In this document: piece by piece, positions 11,265 to 22,602 of the stretch
Layout of the letters: each line of letters starts with the position of its first letter
Numbering within the stretch: the stretch's first letter is position 1
Notes under the pieces: model-generated
Told to the model about the DNA's origin: nothing
The model's input: the letters and a program-made list of their open reading frames with translations, nothing else
Databases searched by the model: none
Source: Rhexocercosporidium sp. MPI-PUGE-AT-0058
Taxonomy: Eukaryota; Ascomycota; Leotiomycetes; Helotiales
Direction of reading: 5' to 3'
Length of the DNA: 64,000 bases
Assembly: GCA_020746875.1 (NCBI GenBank)
Contig: JAGTJL010000003.1
Location: forward strand, 372,001 to 436,000
Program-made: the position numbers and the translations under genes

Positions 11265-14018
11265 GGGGTGGTTATGTGCAAGAACGTACTCACCCGTGTG
11301 GTTTGAATTACTTTTAACATAGATGGAAGGTACGAAGATCGTGTTCATATTCCTGTTTTCGTCTCTCGATGATTCTCTTCTCTTCCTCAATTGCAACAAT
11401 GCCGCCCATTCGCCGCCGCCGCCGTGCGCCCGCCGCCCGTTACAATCCCATCATTCTCGATATAAATAACCGTCCCGGAGAGAGTCTTGGTCGTAAGAAT
11501 TGAAGTGTGCTCCCAGCCAAGAGCGATCCAGCTAATTCTATAGCAGGATTCCTCGTCATAACTGGCCTTCAAACTATCCTAGCTAGTTGTACAGAAAAAG
11601 CCCAAGGACTCTCGATGATGGGACTATCGTTGCTCGACATCGTTACCATCAATTACAACATCGATACGAAAAAAAGAGAGAAAGAAAAAACCCCCCACCG
11701 GGCTTGATTTTACGTCTTCTTGGGTCTCTCAAACAATGATCTTGGTCCATCCTCACCAGAACCAACCCCCCTCCCCCTCAGTTCATGGGGTGTTGCTGGA
11801 GAATCTTCTCATTCAGCAACTCGTCCTCGCACCTCAGATATTCCGCAGCAATTGCCAACTACAAATGACTACCTCGGGTTGTTCAGGCATCGACGGGCAT
11901 CCACAGCAATTCCCGTCACCAGTATCACTCGCAGAGCAAGACGAACTCAATTATGAATAGATTTCTAGGTCTGCCTCAAACTAAGACCATGGTTAAGTCA
12001 CCAAGCAACTCTCGGTGACCACAGGCTCGCGTCGGCAAGACTTCCACCGTCTCAGTACACTTCACCTGCCCTAGTGACGAGTCTGCTGGCTCATATCGGC
12101 GACCGGACTGTCTCTTTAGCCGCACTGCGCTCGAATCGTATCAAGGAACGAATTGTTCATTCAAACACTCGTGTCCACAATTGGATCGGATTAGAAGCAC
12201 GCCTTGAACTTCTTTTTAATATTACTGTACGACTTGCAGAAGGACAGAGATACGAGGAGCAAGACGGCAGGACTCAGGAAATGCACAAGTTAGGAAAAGG
12301 GGTTTGAGATGATACGATGGTCTAGACTAGGTAGAGCTCAATCTTGAATGATAGAAGTTATGATCAATGTTCGATGAGGGTCGCGGGTGCGAATGGGAGA
12401 CTGAGGTTTTCCTTGATGATCGGTATCAAAATGATATGTGTTCCGCACATTCATGTCTTTCTTTATAATACCAAAATGGAGAAAGTGGGGAGCGGCGGCG
12501 GAGGATAGAGCGTGAATTGTTGGTTTCAAAATGGCCGATGTGGATTATTATGGTTGATTTAGATTTCGATGACGGTGATGAACCAGATGAGGACCTGTAG
12601 GGGAATCCGCCCATCCAGGCTAGGAAGGGTGCCATCCTATGTGATGTGTGTGACTGGAATGAGATGGGGTTTTCTCGTGGGCGCTGCTGAATCGGGATAG
12701 AAAATATAATCGAGGCGGACGACGAGGTTCTCTTTGCGTCTCGTGTTAAGAGTAGAGATGTTGGATAAGGGAAATAGGTCGATGGGAATTTTAGGAGCAA
12801 AGAGACGTTTAAATTGCTAATTAGTTTAATCGTTCGTGCGGAACCACTTTTTACAACTTTGCCGGTACCAAAGAAAAACATCGAATTCCAAACCGGAAAC
12901 GTGATTATCTTCATCGACCCTTACGCTAGCCCAGTATAACTAGCCAACATTTTAGAGTAAGCCTGGACACTCATACTTTGCACAACCGAATGGTCGTTAC
13001 TGGGAAATTGGGTCTCACCGGCTTATAAGCTGATAAAGGACATCTGTTGGAACGGAATAACAACTTTTGTCGGGGCAAATAATAGCTTATCGAACTGTCC
13101 ACCCAGGAAACGCCTAACCATTCAATGTCATAATATCTACGGAAGATTACAACCTTGCCGTGCTCAAGTGGACTGGGTTAAGGGAATTGCTGAAAAGATT
13201 ATTTACTAAATAGTGAATCTGCCTTGAACACTACCAGTCTACCTCCACTTACTATCCGTGCCATTGCCGCGAACTTATACTTTATCCATAATAACTAGCA
13301 TCTCATACTCATACGCAGGATAAAATTTGCTAATATACAAAAAGCAAACAAACATTCCAAACTGCCTCAAGTTAACCCTAGCATTATACATTTTCCCTAC
13401 TAGACACTTCATCTAAGGATAACAAAGGCTGGAAAGATACTAACAGATTGTTTTGCATCGAGCAAAAAGCTTCAATAACAACGCTTCGGTCAAGTATCAA
13501 TGAAACGCTAGGATGATGGTGCCGAATTATTACGTGTTGTAAGGAAGATAAAATGGGACTTGTACTTTAAGATAAGACGAGAAAACTGATAATCAAGAGA
13601 GATAGAACGAGCCCCATTAGGCGCTTTAGGATCTAAGATAACCATTTACTACGTCCTGGATTGAAGCTGCCATGTGCTCAGACATGCTGAGAGGAATGCT
13701 CACCCTTGAGTCAAGGTAAAGCAGCAGCTGCTTACATCTAAACAACAAAACCTTATATGCCAGTCTTAAGTCTTTGATTGCCGAAGCAAAAATTGACTCC
13801 AAAAAAGGGCATCATTCCAGAGAATAGGAAGGCTCCCACAAATGGAGGTCTGCTGGAGCACCATACGCTATCCCAACCGTAGTGAGGCTCAATTCAAAGA
13901 AAGCCTCGCAATCTCCGATTACACAGAAAATTCAGGATCTGTTGGGTGAGCCTGAGTCCGCTCCAATTCTGATCGGTAATTGGAGAGACACAATCGCAAC
14001 GCTTTGCGCTATGGATAC
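11265..14018. other. Gene-poor region
   Basis: 2.75 kb without a gene I can defend. Around 11400 a short open frame starts with an arginine run (MPPIRRRRR) and could join through a GTAAGA donor to an open frame that ends at 11707, but nothing supports the join. The minus-strand frame at 12426-12914 is long but has no recognisable domain and low-complexity serine stretches. From about 12900 the sequence becomes AT-richer and stop-dense on both strands. Confidence 0.4.
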
Positions 14019-14048
14019 CACCAGTGGTTGTCAGTATTCGATACGCAT
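14019..14048 (+). repeat. Left terminal inverted repeat of the MITE
   Basis: Reads CACCAGTGGTTGTCAG, a T at the mismatch position, then ATTCGATACGCAT. The right copy, read on the minus strand, has A at the mismatch. Confidence 0.85.
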
Positions 14049-14415
14049 TAAATAACCGAATAGTCGAAAGTCATACTTTTATTTAAATCACAAAACAACT
14101 AGTTTCTAATAAAAACTATTAAAACTTACACTTAGCGTTTACTAGTACATCTAGTTTAATAATTATTAAGTAATTTTTAATTACAACTTACTTATAAAGA
14201 CCGTAAGGCTCTTATAATTTTATATGAACATTATAAGATATTTCTATTAATATTAATTAATCAATTTAGATTCTAGTTACTCGGTAGTATTATTGTCTTA
14301 TTATAAAATCACGCTATAAGTTTGAAATATTTTTTAGTAATAAATGGTTAAGGAATAGAAGTCTAAAAGTAGTAACTTTAGATGATTTTGGTGAGGGTTT
14401 TCGCTTAGTTTTAGT

Positions 14416-14445
14416 ATGCGTATCGAATTCTGACAACCACTGGTG
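14416..14445 (-). repeat. Right terminal inverted repeat of the MITE
   Basis: Reverse complement of the left repeat with one substitution; its outer end abuts the ATAC direct repeat. Confidence 0.85.
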
Positions 14446-15905
14446 ATACTAACAGATGCCATAATATTAGACGTCAGAGCCTTGCAGCAGAAAGCAGACT
14501 TTGTTCTCCTCGGAACGCAGCAGCTATGGCATATGAATGGGAGAGTGTTTGCTCCGGAGCTGATGGGTCTCCGTTATGGGAAGCAGGGCACTTCAAATAG
14601 CAACTTGTAACCCTGGTGCCTGCTCCAATGCTAGGGGAAAGGGTGACTCTCAAGGGCCGAATTATGATCAGATGGTTGTTGTCGAGAAGGCGCTGGTTGA
14701 TGTTGACGTCCCAAGGAAAAAGGGAGCTTACTTTACGAAGTAGTCGGGGATCTCATTTATTTAGTATTCTTACAAAAGAACAGGGTCTGTGGTGGGCATC
14801 ACCCATAGGTCGAAGCTACTGATGGTCGATTCACTGTACTGTAAATAGCTATTCAGAGTCCCAGCCGTGTAGGAATGAGTTTCACGTATGCATGCACTGC
14901 ACCAAGGAGGAAGGTTTCCACAGATAGCTTTCCTTTCTCAGTCGATTACTGCGTGTATTCGAATAAAATCTCGTATGTAGTAGTAATACTACTCTACGAT
15001 AAAATGTGAAAAAGTATGAGCGGCAAAATTAAGCGACAAGGTTATTACCTCACCGGCGCCGAGGTGGAACGTTAACGTGCATATCTAGTAGCCAAGGATT
15101 ACTTCAATATTATCTGATTGTAAGCGTGTACGATGCCAATATTGATCTGCCGATCAAGGAAACGGAAGGATGCCGCTTTGGGGGCTACGGCATGCGCTGC
15201 AGTCTGCGGCAATTAAGGAGAATAGCCGATATGGAAGATAAAAAGCAAGGGGAAAACACCACTGCAGCTTCATTTGTTTAATAGAGCGTAGGATGCTGAC
15301 TGCAATGGGTAGTGATAATTGGAAATGCTTCAGTGTAGCCATGTGGTGTAACTGTCACCATGGGCTGACAGATTCAAACATAATCATCTTCGCCATCATT
15401 GTTTGTACGACTTCCCCGGATTTAGGCATGATTCTGGCATTCGATTGTTCGCGTAGCTTACATGCATGATCCGCTGTGTGCCACTCGAACTGCAACACAG
15501 TCACATTTAGAGGGAAAATAAAGTCCGCCGAAGGTTTCCAAGCATGCATTGAAATATTGTTTGGATGGTGTGCGGTGTTGATTTGTACAACGCAGTTATG
15601 TACGGCAGATTTATCTTCTCGAAGTAGCTGCTTGATTGAGACTGTGTTACTACAGTATGACATGAATAATACATTATAAAATCTGCTGTGGGATTTAACC
15701 ATGTAGCACAAATCATGTTTACCTATCCAAGCTCCGTTCATACTGAAGACGTTACGAGCTTCTCTCTTTGATCTTCTATAAAAGAACGTAGAGTCCCTCG
15801 ACTTCCCTCAACAAAACAGCAAGCTTTCAGTCACAGTGTCACACATTTCCAGATTGCAATCACACCTTTCTATCACATTCAGATCCACATTCTATCGGCT
15901 AAGCT
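14446..15905. other. Gene-poor region and promoter of a secreted protein gene
   Basis: No gene could be supported between the MITE and the ATG at 15906. A TATAAAA box at 15777-15783, about 125 bp upstream of that ATG, is the probable core promoter of the secreted protein gene. The rest is stop-dense. Confidence 0.5.
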
Positions 15906-16626
15906 ATGCATGTCCAACACTTCACCTATGCTGCTCTCTGGACAGCAAGTCTTGTCTCCTGTATTATCGTCCCAGAATTCCCCTTCGAAGGTATCTGTAC
16001 GTATACTGCGTTTACCAACCTTTCATGGCTCATGTTTCCTTCCAAGTTATAATCTAACTTCCATTCTCATCCCTCTAGGGTCGGTCCAAGAGCAAGCCGA
16101 CGGAACTACCATCACCCTCTCTATTTCCAAACCCGAAACGGCCCAATTATCACCCGTAATCTAGATTCCAACAAACCACGCTCATCGCGCAACGTCCGCG
16201 CTCCGCGAACAGTCTGGCCAGACGGAGATTGTTGGCAATATACACTCGACCACGCCGGGGTCGACGAACCTGCCCGCGACCTTGCAAACTGGTACGTATC
16301 ACCTCTCTCTACCTATTCTCCCAACCGAACTTCTCCACAAGACGTTACTGACCCTACTTTGAATTCCTAGGGCCGGCAATAATGGTAATGATCTGTGCTC
16401 TCCCGGCGACGCCAACATTTACTGGTTCTCCAACAGGCGAGCTACAATCGTCTATTACTGCATCGATACCCACGGGAGATGTGGCAATATTGATACGGCT
16501 GATGTGAGGTATGCGCTGGGTCAGATGGACGCGCATTGTGCTCCATATGAGGCGAGTTGGTTCAAGTGGCCGCAGTCGTATGAGATTATTGGGAAGTCTA
16601 GGGTTGGGGATGACGTGTGTAGATGA
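15906..16626 (+). CDS. Secreted cysteine-containing protein, 187 aa, effector-like
   Basis: Three exons, 15906-16000, 16079-16291 and 16371-16626. The first encodes a signal peptide (MHVQHFTYAALWTASLVSC). The donor GTATAC at 16001 was preferred over nearby GTATCT and GTACGT because only it joins exon 2 in the frame that avoids a TAG. Exon 3 is the most protein-like: NGNDLCSPGDANIYWFSNRR, a YYCIDTHGRCGNI block, and a tail with SWFKWPQSYEIIGKSR and VCR before the stop. There are seven cysteines after the signal peptide in this model, an odd number, so the first junction may be slightly wrong. I do not recognise the family; tryptophan/tyrosine richness, cysteines and secretion suggest an Ecp2-like style of apoplastic protein, with no domain proof. 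Confidence 0.6.
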
Positions 16627-18398
16627 GATATCATTATCTACTACGGCGTGATGTGGGACTTCTAAGTTGTGAATTATTGTGGAAATGGATAGGCTGTACG
16701 GAGAGCTGGCATGGATGCAGGAGCCAGAAGGGGCTTGTCATTTCGTGTTTTGAGCCAGCTATGAATTTGCGATTCAACATCGCTCTCTAGCTCATCGCGA
16801 CTTCCTGAAATATGAACACTTCCCTTAGTCGGTTATACAAAGAGTTTTTCTGATTAACATGTGCTTTATAACGTGACAGATCGAGAAAGCCAACACCAGG
16901 AGGATAATGGAAGCACGTCAAACTCAAACTGGAAATTATCATAGATGCTGCACAGCTAGTATCAAAAGTTGAACGAAATCCTAGTAAAGACTGTGGCTTT
17001 AGTAAGAAACTTGAGAGACGCTTGTTGCGCTGCAGCATGCGGCTGGAGTTCGCGCATAGTAATTGGAAGTAACAACTTTCACGCGATTAAGCGAGCCTGC
17101 CTGCTGACAACTGTGGTCTTCATTTTGGAAGGGCCTGAATCAATTGGGAACCAGTCATGCCCACCAATTATCTGTAAGCATCCGCGCGAATACTGCATTT
17201 GACTACTCGTTAGAAGAAACACTTCCACTCCTCGCCCATTCTTAGAGTCTCGACCCTGATCATCGCTTGAAAATGTCATCCTCCAGCAGCACAATTTTCT
17301 ACCAGGAGCAATGAAACACTTTGACAGTCAGGAGAATCTCACGAAGATATAATCAACGATTTTAGGGAGCTTACCAAAAGTCTTGGTTGATCTAGCGAGG
17401 AGTCTCATAGTTCGGACATTTGAAACTGATATTGACCGAAGCAAGTTAGACACACTCATCGATAGGGAAGCTGCAGGGAATAGCTTCGTTACCGCGGAAA
17501 CAAGCGCAGTTCCAGTACATGGCTTTCCAGCACACTGTTGAAGTCTGAGGGGATGGCAAAAGGGAGATAAAACAGGGTTCAGCTAGGTGGTTTGATGGAG
17601 GTCGCTGAAGTGGGATGACGAATGTTTGAATTTTTTATTCTTTGATATCGAATATCCAATAGTAGAGGAGGCTGTGAGATTGTTCTGTGCTTAAACTGTT
17701 GTGCTGAAGTGGATGATTACTCTTTTATCGATTCAGGACAGAATCTTGATTTGTCGCTGGGCAGACCTGGATGTTGATTCGCAAGCGCCAAAGGTCGCTC
17801 ATAAAGCACAGGAGTCGAGTATAAAGTGGCACAATAATGACAGTCGGTTAACCGCCTAACAACATTATAGTCTCTCTGATCTTGAAGTAAAGAAAGTGAT
17901 AGACGGCTAGGGAGGGGTCGGGTTAAGATCTTGTCTGTTCGTGCAAGGCTGGCGATACTGGTGGGATGAGTTCAAAAGGTCAGACAGTCAATGGCGCCAA
18001 ACAGTAGATAACTGTCGTACAGCTTCAGCTGTTAACAGTTCTCATAGTAACAGGTTTCATGATCCGGGGTTTTTTGGTGTAGCTATTGAGTAGGCGGGTA
18101 GAACATGTTTACCGAAGTATATATTTACCCATAAGAAAAAGTCCGCCGCGGAGTTGATTATAAGCAAGTTTCCGTTTATTATATTACCAGAACTAAATGT
18201 TATAAACGGAGGCTTTAATAGAAGTGCTCAAAAAAGAAAAACCAAAGGAGGGAAATATAATTGAAATCAAGTTTCAGCCCTGTGTAAAGCCGCTCAAAGC
18301 CCGTACCTAGAGAACATCCAGAAATTGTGCTTTCAACAGCTTGGCTGTGTCATCTGCGAGGAAAAGAAGAGCCAAAATAAAGACAAAAAAGATGAAAT
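16627..18398. other. Gene-poor region
   Basis: 1.77 kb with no supportable gene. Open frames are below 85 codons and do not resemble known proteins. The right end, with an A6 run at 18385-18390 (T6 on the minus strand), is the RNA polymerase III stop of the adjacent tRNA. Confidence 0.5.
18385..18390 (-). terminator. Pol III terminator of tRNA-Leu
   Basis: A run of six T on the minus strand starts nine bases beyond the tRNA discriminator base, the usual RNA polymerase III stop. Confidence 0.7.
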
Positions 18399-18497
18399 TG
18401 AACAGAGTGGGACTCGAACCCACGCCACTTTCGTGACCAGGAGATTGTTGCTAAGGAAACCTTAACCTGGCGCCATAACCAGCTCGGCCATCTGTCC
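18399..18497 (-). tRNA. tRNA-Leu(AAG) with a 17-nt intron
   Basis: The minus strand folds into a class II tRNA. The acceptor stem is GGACAGA with TCTGTTC (one G-U pair), and the D stem is GCC/GGC. The anticodon stem is CCAGG/CCTGG, followed by a long variable arm (CAC-GAAA-GTG). The T arm is GTGGG-TTCGAGT-CCCAC with discriminator A73. The anticodon loop reads TT-AAG-G, then about 17 nt of intron (TTTCCTTAGCAACAATC) before T38. Anticodon AAG, the long variable arm and A73 all indicate leucine (CUU/CUC codons after A34 editing). CCA is not encoded, as expected for a nuclear gene. Confidence 0.93.
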
Positions 18498-18789
18498 GGT
18501 GATGGAAGAGTGGAATCCTTATTTGACTTTATACTAGTATGTCCATTTTTGAAAAACTATTTGTGGGTTAGAGTCTGTCGTCACGTGCCAGACGACTTGC
18601 CACCTGTTTTGGGGTTCGGACGCCACAAACGCGGTTGGCGCGTCCCGGCAATCTCGCTGCTGACCGATTGCGGCTATTTACAGGGACAGATGTCAGGTCC
18701 TGAACTCAGACGATTGTACGAGATGAAGTGGTCATGATTCTGCGGAGACCTCGCTGCTAGGACTCTAGGCATTTGCCTATCACGACACA

Positions 18790-19969
18790 ATGATGGAGTT
18801 AACCCTACTGCGAATATTGCTGTTCCTCTTCGTCTTTCTAGGTGTCACAGCATACACTCCTTTATCCGACGAGACTCTCCGAAACCTCCCAGCAGCAGGC
18901 GCGGACTTCGATATAAAGACTGGCTCGATATTGGCTCCGATTCTGATTCCTCGAGTGCCAGGGACGCCAGGATCGACGGCTGTGCAGCAGCATTTCGTAA
19001 ATTGGTTTCGGACGAACCTACCAAACTGGACGATCGAGTTCCAGAACTCAACTGCCACGACTCCTGCTACGGGGAAGAAGCAAATTCCTTTTACGAATAT
19101 TGTCATAACGCGAGACCCACCATGGACGAAGGTTGGAGATGTTGGAAGATTGGCATTAGTTGCGCATTTCGATTCGAAATTGTCTCCAGCTGGCTTCATT
19201 GGCGCCACGGACAGTGCTGCTCCTTGCGCCATGATCATGCATGCAGCGCGCAGTGTAGATGAAGCATTGTCTCGAAAATGGGATGCTATGAAGGCGGATG
19301 GCTCCAATGGCTTGGAGGAAGAGAAAGGGGTGCAGATTCTACTGCTAGATGGAGAAGAGGCATTCGTCAGCTGGACAGACTCGGATTCTCTGTACGGAGC
19401 GAGGCATGTATACTATATCTCATACTCCCAGCTTCTGCTAACTTTCAAGATCTCTGGCAGAAGAATGGGAAGCTACTCCCCATGCTGCGATGTCGACATA
19501 CCACTCTAGCTTGAGTTCCATTACACTATTCCTTCTCCTCGACTTACTTGGAGCTCCAGACCCACGTGTTCCATCATACTTTAAAACTACCCACTGGGCA
19601 TATCAAAGTCTGGCGAAAATCGAGTCCCGACTTCGTGGTCTTAACATTCAACAGTCAACTGCGGACAGGCCATTTCTCCCCGAAACAGACAAAGGACCGG
19701 ACCAATTCAACGCCGCTTGGGGAGTGCAAGACGATCATATCCCCTTTATGGCTCGCGGTGTTGAGGTCCTACATATTATCCCCACACCATTCCCTAGCGT
19801 TTGGCACACAATGGCAGATGATGCAGAGCATCTTGATATGCCCACCGTAGAGGATTGGACCAGGATGGTCACTGCCTTTGTAGGCGAATGGATGGATTTG
19901 GAAGGACATTTCCCACCACCTAAAGCGCAAGTTCAAAAGAAGAAGGAAAAGAGGAAGACTGAGCTGTGA
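18790..19969 (+). CDS. Glutaminyl-peptide cyclotransferase-like M28 family protein
   Basis: Exons 18790-19403 and 19450-19969 encode 377 aa. An N-terminal hydrophobic signal/anchor (LLRILLFLFVFLGVTA) directs it into the secretory pathway. The M28 zinc-fold landmarks are present: VAHFDSK (H and D ligands), GATDSAAPCAMIM, LLLDGEEAF (E), DSLYGAR, and the late histidine in PFPSVWHTMADDAEHLD. Glutaminyl cyclases convert N-terminal glutamine to pyroglutamate. The intron (46 bp) needs a GC-AG boundary (AG|GCATGT...CAAG): no GT donor nearby restores the ARSLAEEW block. The tail is lysine-rich (KKKEKRK). The first of two adjacent ATGs was used. Confidence 0.88.
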
Positions 19970-22602
19970 GTGGCTGGTCGACAAACGAATTTGGTCTTCA
20001 GCTGATTGTGTTTTTAGAGATGGGATATAGAGCGTCCGAATGAATGAACGTATTACCTTTGCCTTACCTATATCATGATACGCTCATATCTTCATACCTT
20101 CTTAATACCTTCATACAATAGTAAGTTAAGTAGGAAAAGCGCCAGGTCATTACAGGTGGCAAAACATAGGCACCACAGTTGGATATTCAATTTTACTTCA
20201 CATCGTAGTCGATGGGCACACAACACCTTGCGAGGAACTTCCTTCCGAAGTTTCTTGATGGAAGATCAGAGCGTTATTCAGATTCCTATCGGGCGAGTTA
20301 ATTTGATTCGAGACACAGCACTGATATTTCGAGCCCCTCGAACATGAGGCAGCTAATTTCTCGTCAGCGGTTTCGCCTACAAAAAACAGGATGAATTATA
20401 GTATGCCAAGACTGGAGATCGCATTGATTCTTCTACAATATGATTCCTATGTCACCATCACCTGTGACCAAGGTTTCACGCATCAATGATTGATCATGCT
20501 GTATCCGCCTATATGGGTGCGGACTGTTGTTTGCAACGCTTCGTTACTCGTCTTCAAGCGTCCCTTTACCAATCCGAGCCTGCTTCAATATCCACCCATC
20601 TATATCTCTTTCAACGAATCGAAGCATCCTCCATAATCCGTTCTATCCAGCATCCTGTTGTCAAGCATGTCTTCGTCCCCCCCTACAATGCCCTTAACTC
20701 TCAAATATTTCCCTTCGAAGGCAAGATGTCTTGGGATTTTAGTTGTTCCCCATTCCCCTCGCTGATGTAACCTTCCTGTAGTTTTTTGATGTAGTCTACC
20801 CCGTGCTGTTCGATTCGACTTGGAGGTGGGTGTGGTTTGGAAACCCCCGTACGTTTGAAATGTCTCACAAGAGGAGGTGGATCCATCACCTTGACCAGCG
20901 CTATGGTTGATCATGCAGCTACACATTCTGTTGTCTGATGATTCTTTGGGCTTTCTCATTGAAGTCCTTGTTAACCGTGTACCGTGGTGTGTATTGGACG
21001 TCGCCCATCTTGCCGAAGACTGTGTATGTATACCTGGCAGTGGATGCGTGGTCGCGTAATGCAGCAATAACTTCAGGTATGAGCGTGGTAGTCTCTTGTC
21101 ACATACAACGACTTGACTCTGGTCTCTCGAAAACGAATCCTGTTCTGAGGTGTAGTATTTGTTGGGATGGAAGTTCGATGCTGCTATCCTTAAACTAAGC
21201 AGAACCCGGCGTCCAACACTCATCTTTCATGTCCCCCCCCGGCACACCCAACACTGCATCCCATTACTGATCATTGTATCGTAGCGCTCCACGTCATATT
21301 GTGATTTAGCAAGAACTTGAGATCTGCGTGCAAAACCAAATGTTTCAGTATCAAAGAATCAAAGAGCCGTAAGTTCCATAACGAGTGGTAATCATCATAA
21401 TAACTTCTTCCCATGCTTCAACGTGGGAAGCCCGTTCTCAAAGTCGAGAAGACGTCTAGTTTTTCGTATTTCTGGCATAGGCTTAGAGTCTTTGGGCATT
21501 GTCTCGCGCAACTCGAACTGTATGTCTTAGTTGACATCTCAGGAAGCCGATTCGCGACGCGTGGATGCAGGTAGTTGTTAAGAAGGAGCGGGCTGGTCCT
21601 TTGATTTCTGAAAAGCTACTAGGCCCGACTGCCTTTCTAGATCTTTAAAACTAAGACACCTAGTAGTGTATTATAACAACTGCTGGGCACGCTGCAATTC
21701 CAACACAAATACGTTTGGCATGGCAGTGTGTGGGAGTAGATAGGTCTTGGCTTCAGCTGGCAATGCATGGAGGTGAACAGGACGGAGCAAGATCTTTGAG
21801 AGCTCGATTGGATCGACAGAGTCTCGAAATGGATCAAAAATTGAACCGAACGGCCAGTAAGTACAGCCGGAGGTCCTCACATGCTAGTTAGCAGTAATGA
21901 TAATGGGCTTTCTCTCCACATCATGGCACAGCTACCATCAGAAGCAGGCTATGTTGTACGATCCTTTGGTTAAATATCTGCTGCAAAAGTGCCTTCTAGG
22001 CTGAAATTCCCCACTGCTACAATGAATTAGACGGATTGCGGTAAAGGGTTAGGAAATATAGAAATGTCAACAAAAGAAGCGACCTTGTCGCTTGAGCGTC
22101 CAGATGTACCGAATAGCTTTAGCCAGCGGAGGACAAGCCACTGCCAACGACATCCCAGAAAATCTCATGAGCGAGTCTTAAGAATTATTTGAATGATGGA
22201 CGAAGAATGTAAGGGCCAATTATCTGCTTGTATGTGCTTATTGGGTTTTCACGAGGTTAATGCTCGAGATACAGTCGCTTAAAAAAAGAATATTGCACCG
22301 CCTTGTTAAAAGTATATTTTACCTGAAGTCAAAATGGCGGCAGTTAACTTGGAGGGGGTTCACTAGAAATCAAATCTGCTATTACATATTAATTTCTCAA
22401 GCCGGATTAAAGTAGTGGATACTCAGGATTGGATTTTATGGTTCTGATTTTGCCGAACCCCTTTCTTAATTCCGCTGAGCTGAAAGGGCGGGCCAGGCCT
22501 GAGCTGCCCAGCTAACCCACAACAAACAAGTGCACTCCGACCTTCTACCCCAACACATAATCTTATCCACAACCCAACTGCGACCGCAAATATATCTCGA
22601 AG
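19970..22602. other. Gene-poor region with one decayed coding fragment
   Basis: 2.6 kb between two plus-strand genes. Apart from the minus-strand fragment at 20701-21095 described separately, I find no coding or RNA gene. The last part contains the promoter of the gene starting at 22603. Confidence 0.45.
20701..21095 (-). pseudogene. Decayed protein-coding fragment of unknown function
   Basis: Two stretches on the minus strand have good protein-like character but lie in different frames. The upstream one (21095-20922) contains IPEVIAALRDHASTARYTY, VFGKMGDVQYTPRYTV and DFNEKAQRI, then hits TAG at 20921-20919. The downstream one (20889-20701) contains DPPPLVRHFKRTG and RIEQHGVDYIKKLQEGY and ends at its own stop. 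No start codon precedes the first in frame, and no intron of normal length links them, so it looks like a broken gene rather than a spliced one. I cannot name the family. Confidence 0.35.

Larger units (their letters stand above)
14019..14445. mobile_element. MITE-like element with 28-bp terminal inverted repeats
   Basis: The left end (14019 onward, CACCAGTGGTTGTCAG then T then ATTCGATACGCAT) is repeated in inverted orientation at the right end (up to 14445), with a single mismatch over about 30 bp. The flanks carry a direct ATAC duplication (14015-14018 and 14446-14449), which contains the TA dinucleotide expected of Tc1/mariner/pogo-type insertion. The 427-bp element is strongly AT-rich, lacks coding capacity and so must be moved by a transposase encoded elsewhere. 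The AT bias fits repeat-induced point mutation, but this cannot be tested with one copy. Confidence 0.85.

Noticed and set aside
11400..11707. Possible two-exon basic mini-protein starting MPPIRRRRR
   Set aside because: A GTAAGA donor and TATAG acceptor can join two open frames, but neither the product nor its composition supports a gene.
12426..12914. Minus-strand 162-codon open frame
   Set aside because: No domain, signal peptide or relation to neighbours; serine-rich low complexity in an otherwise gene-poor stretch.
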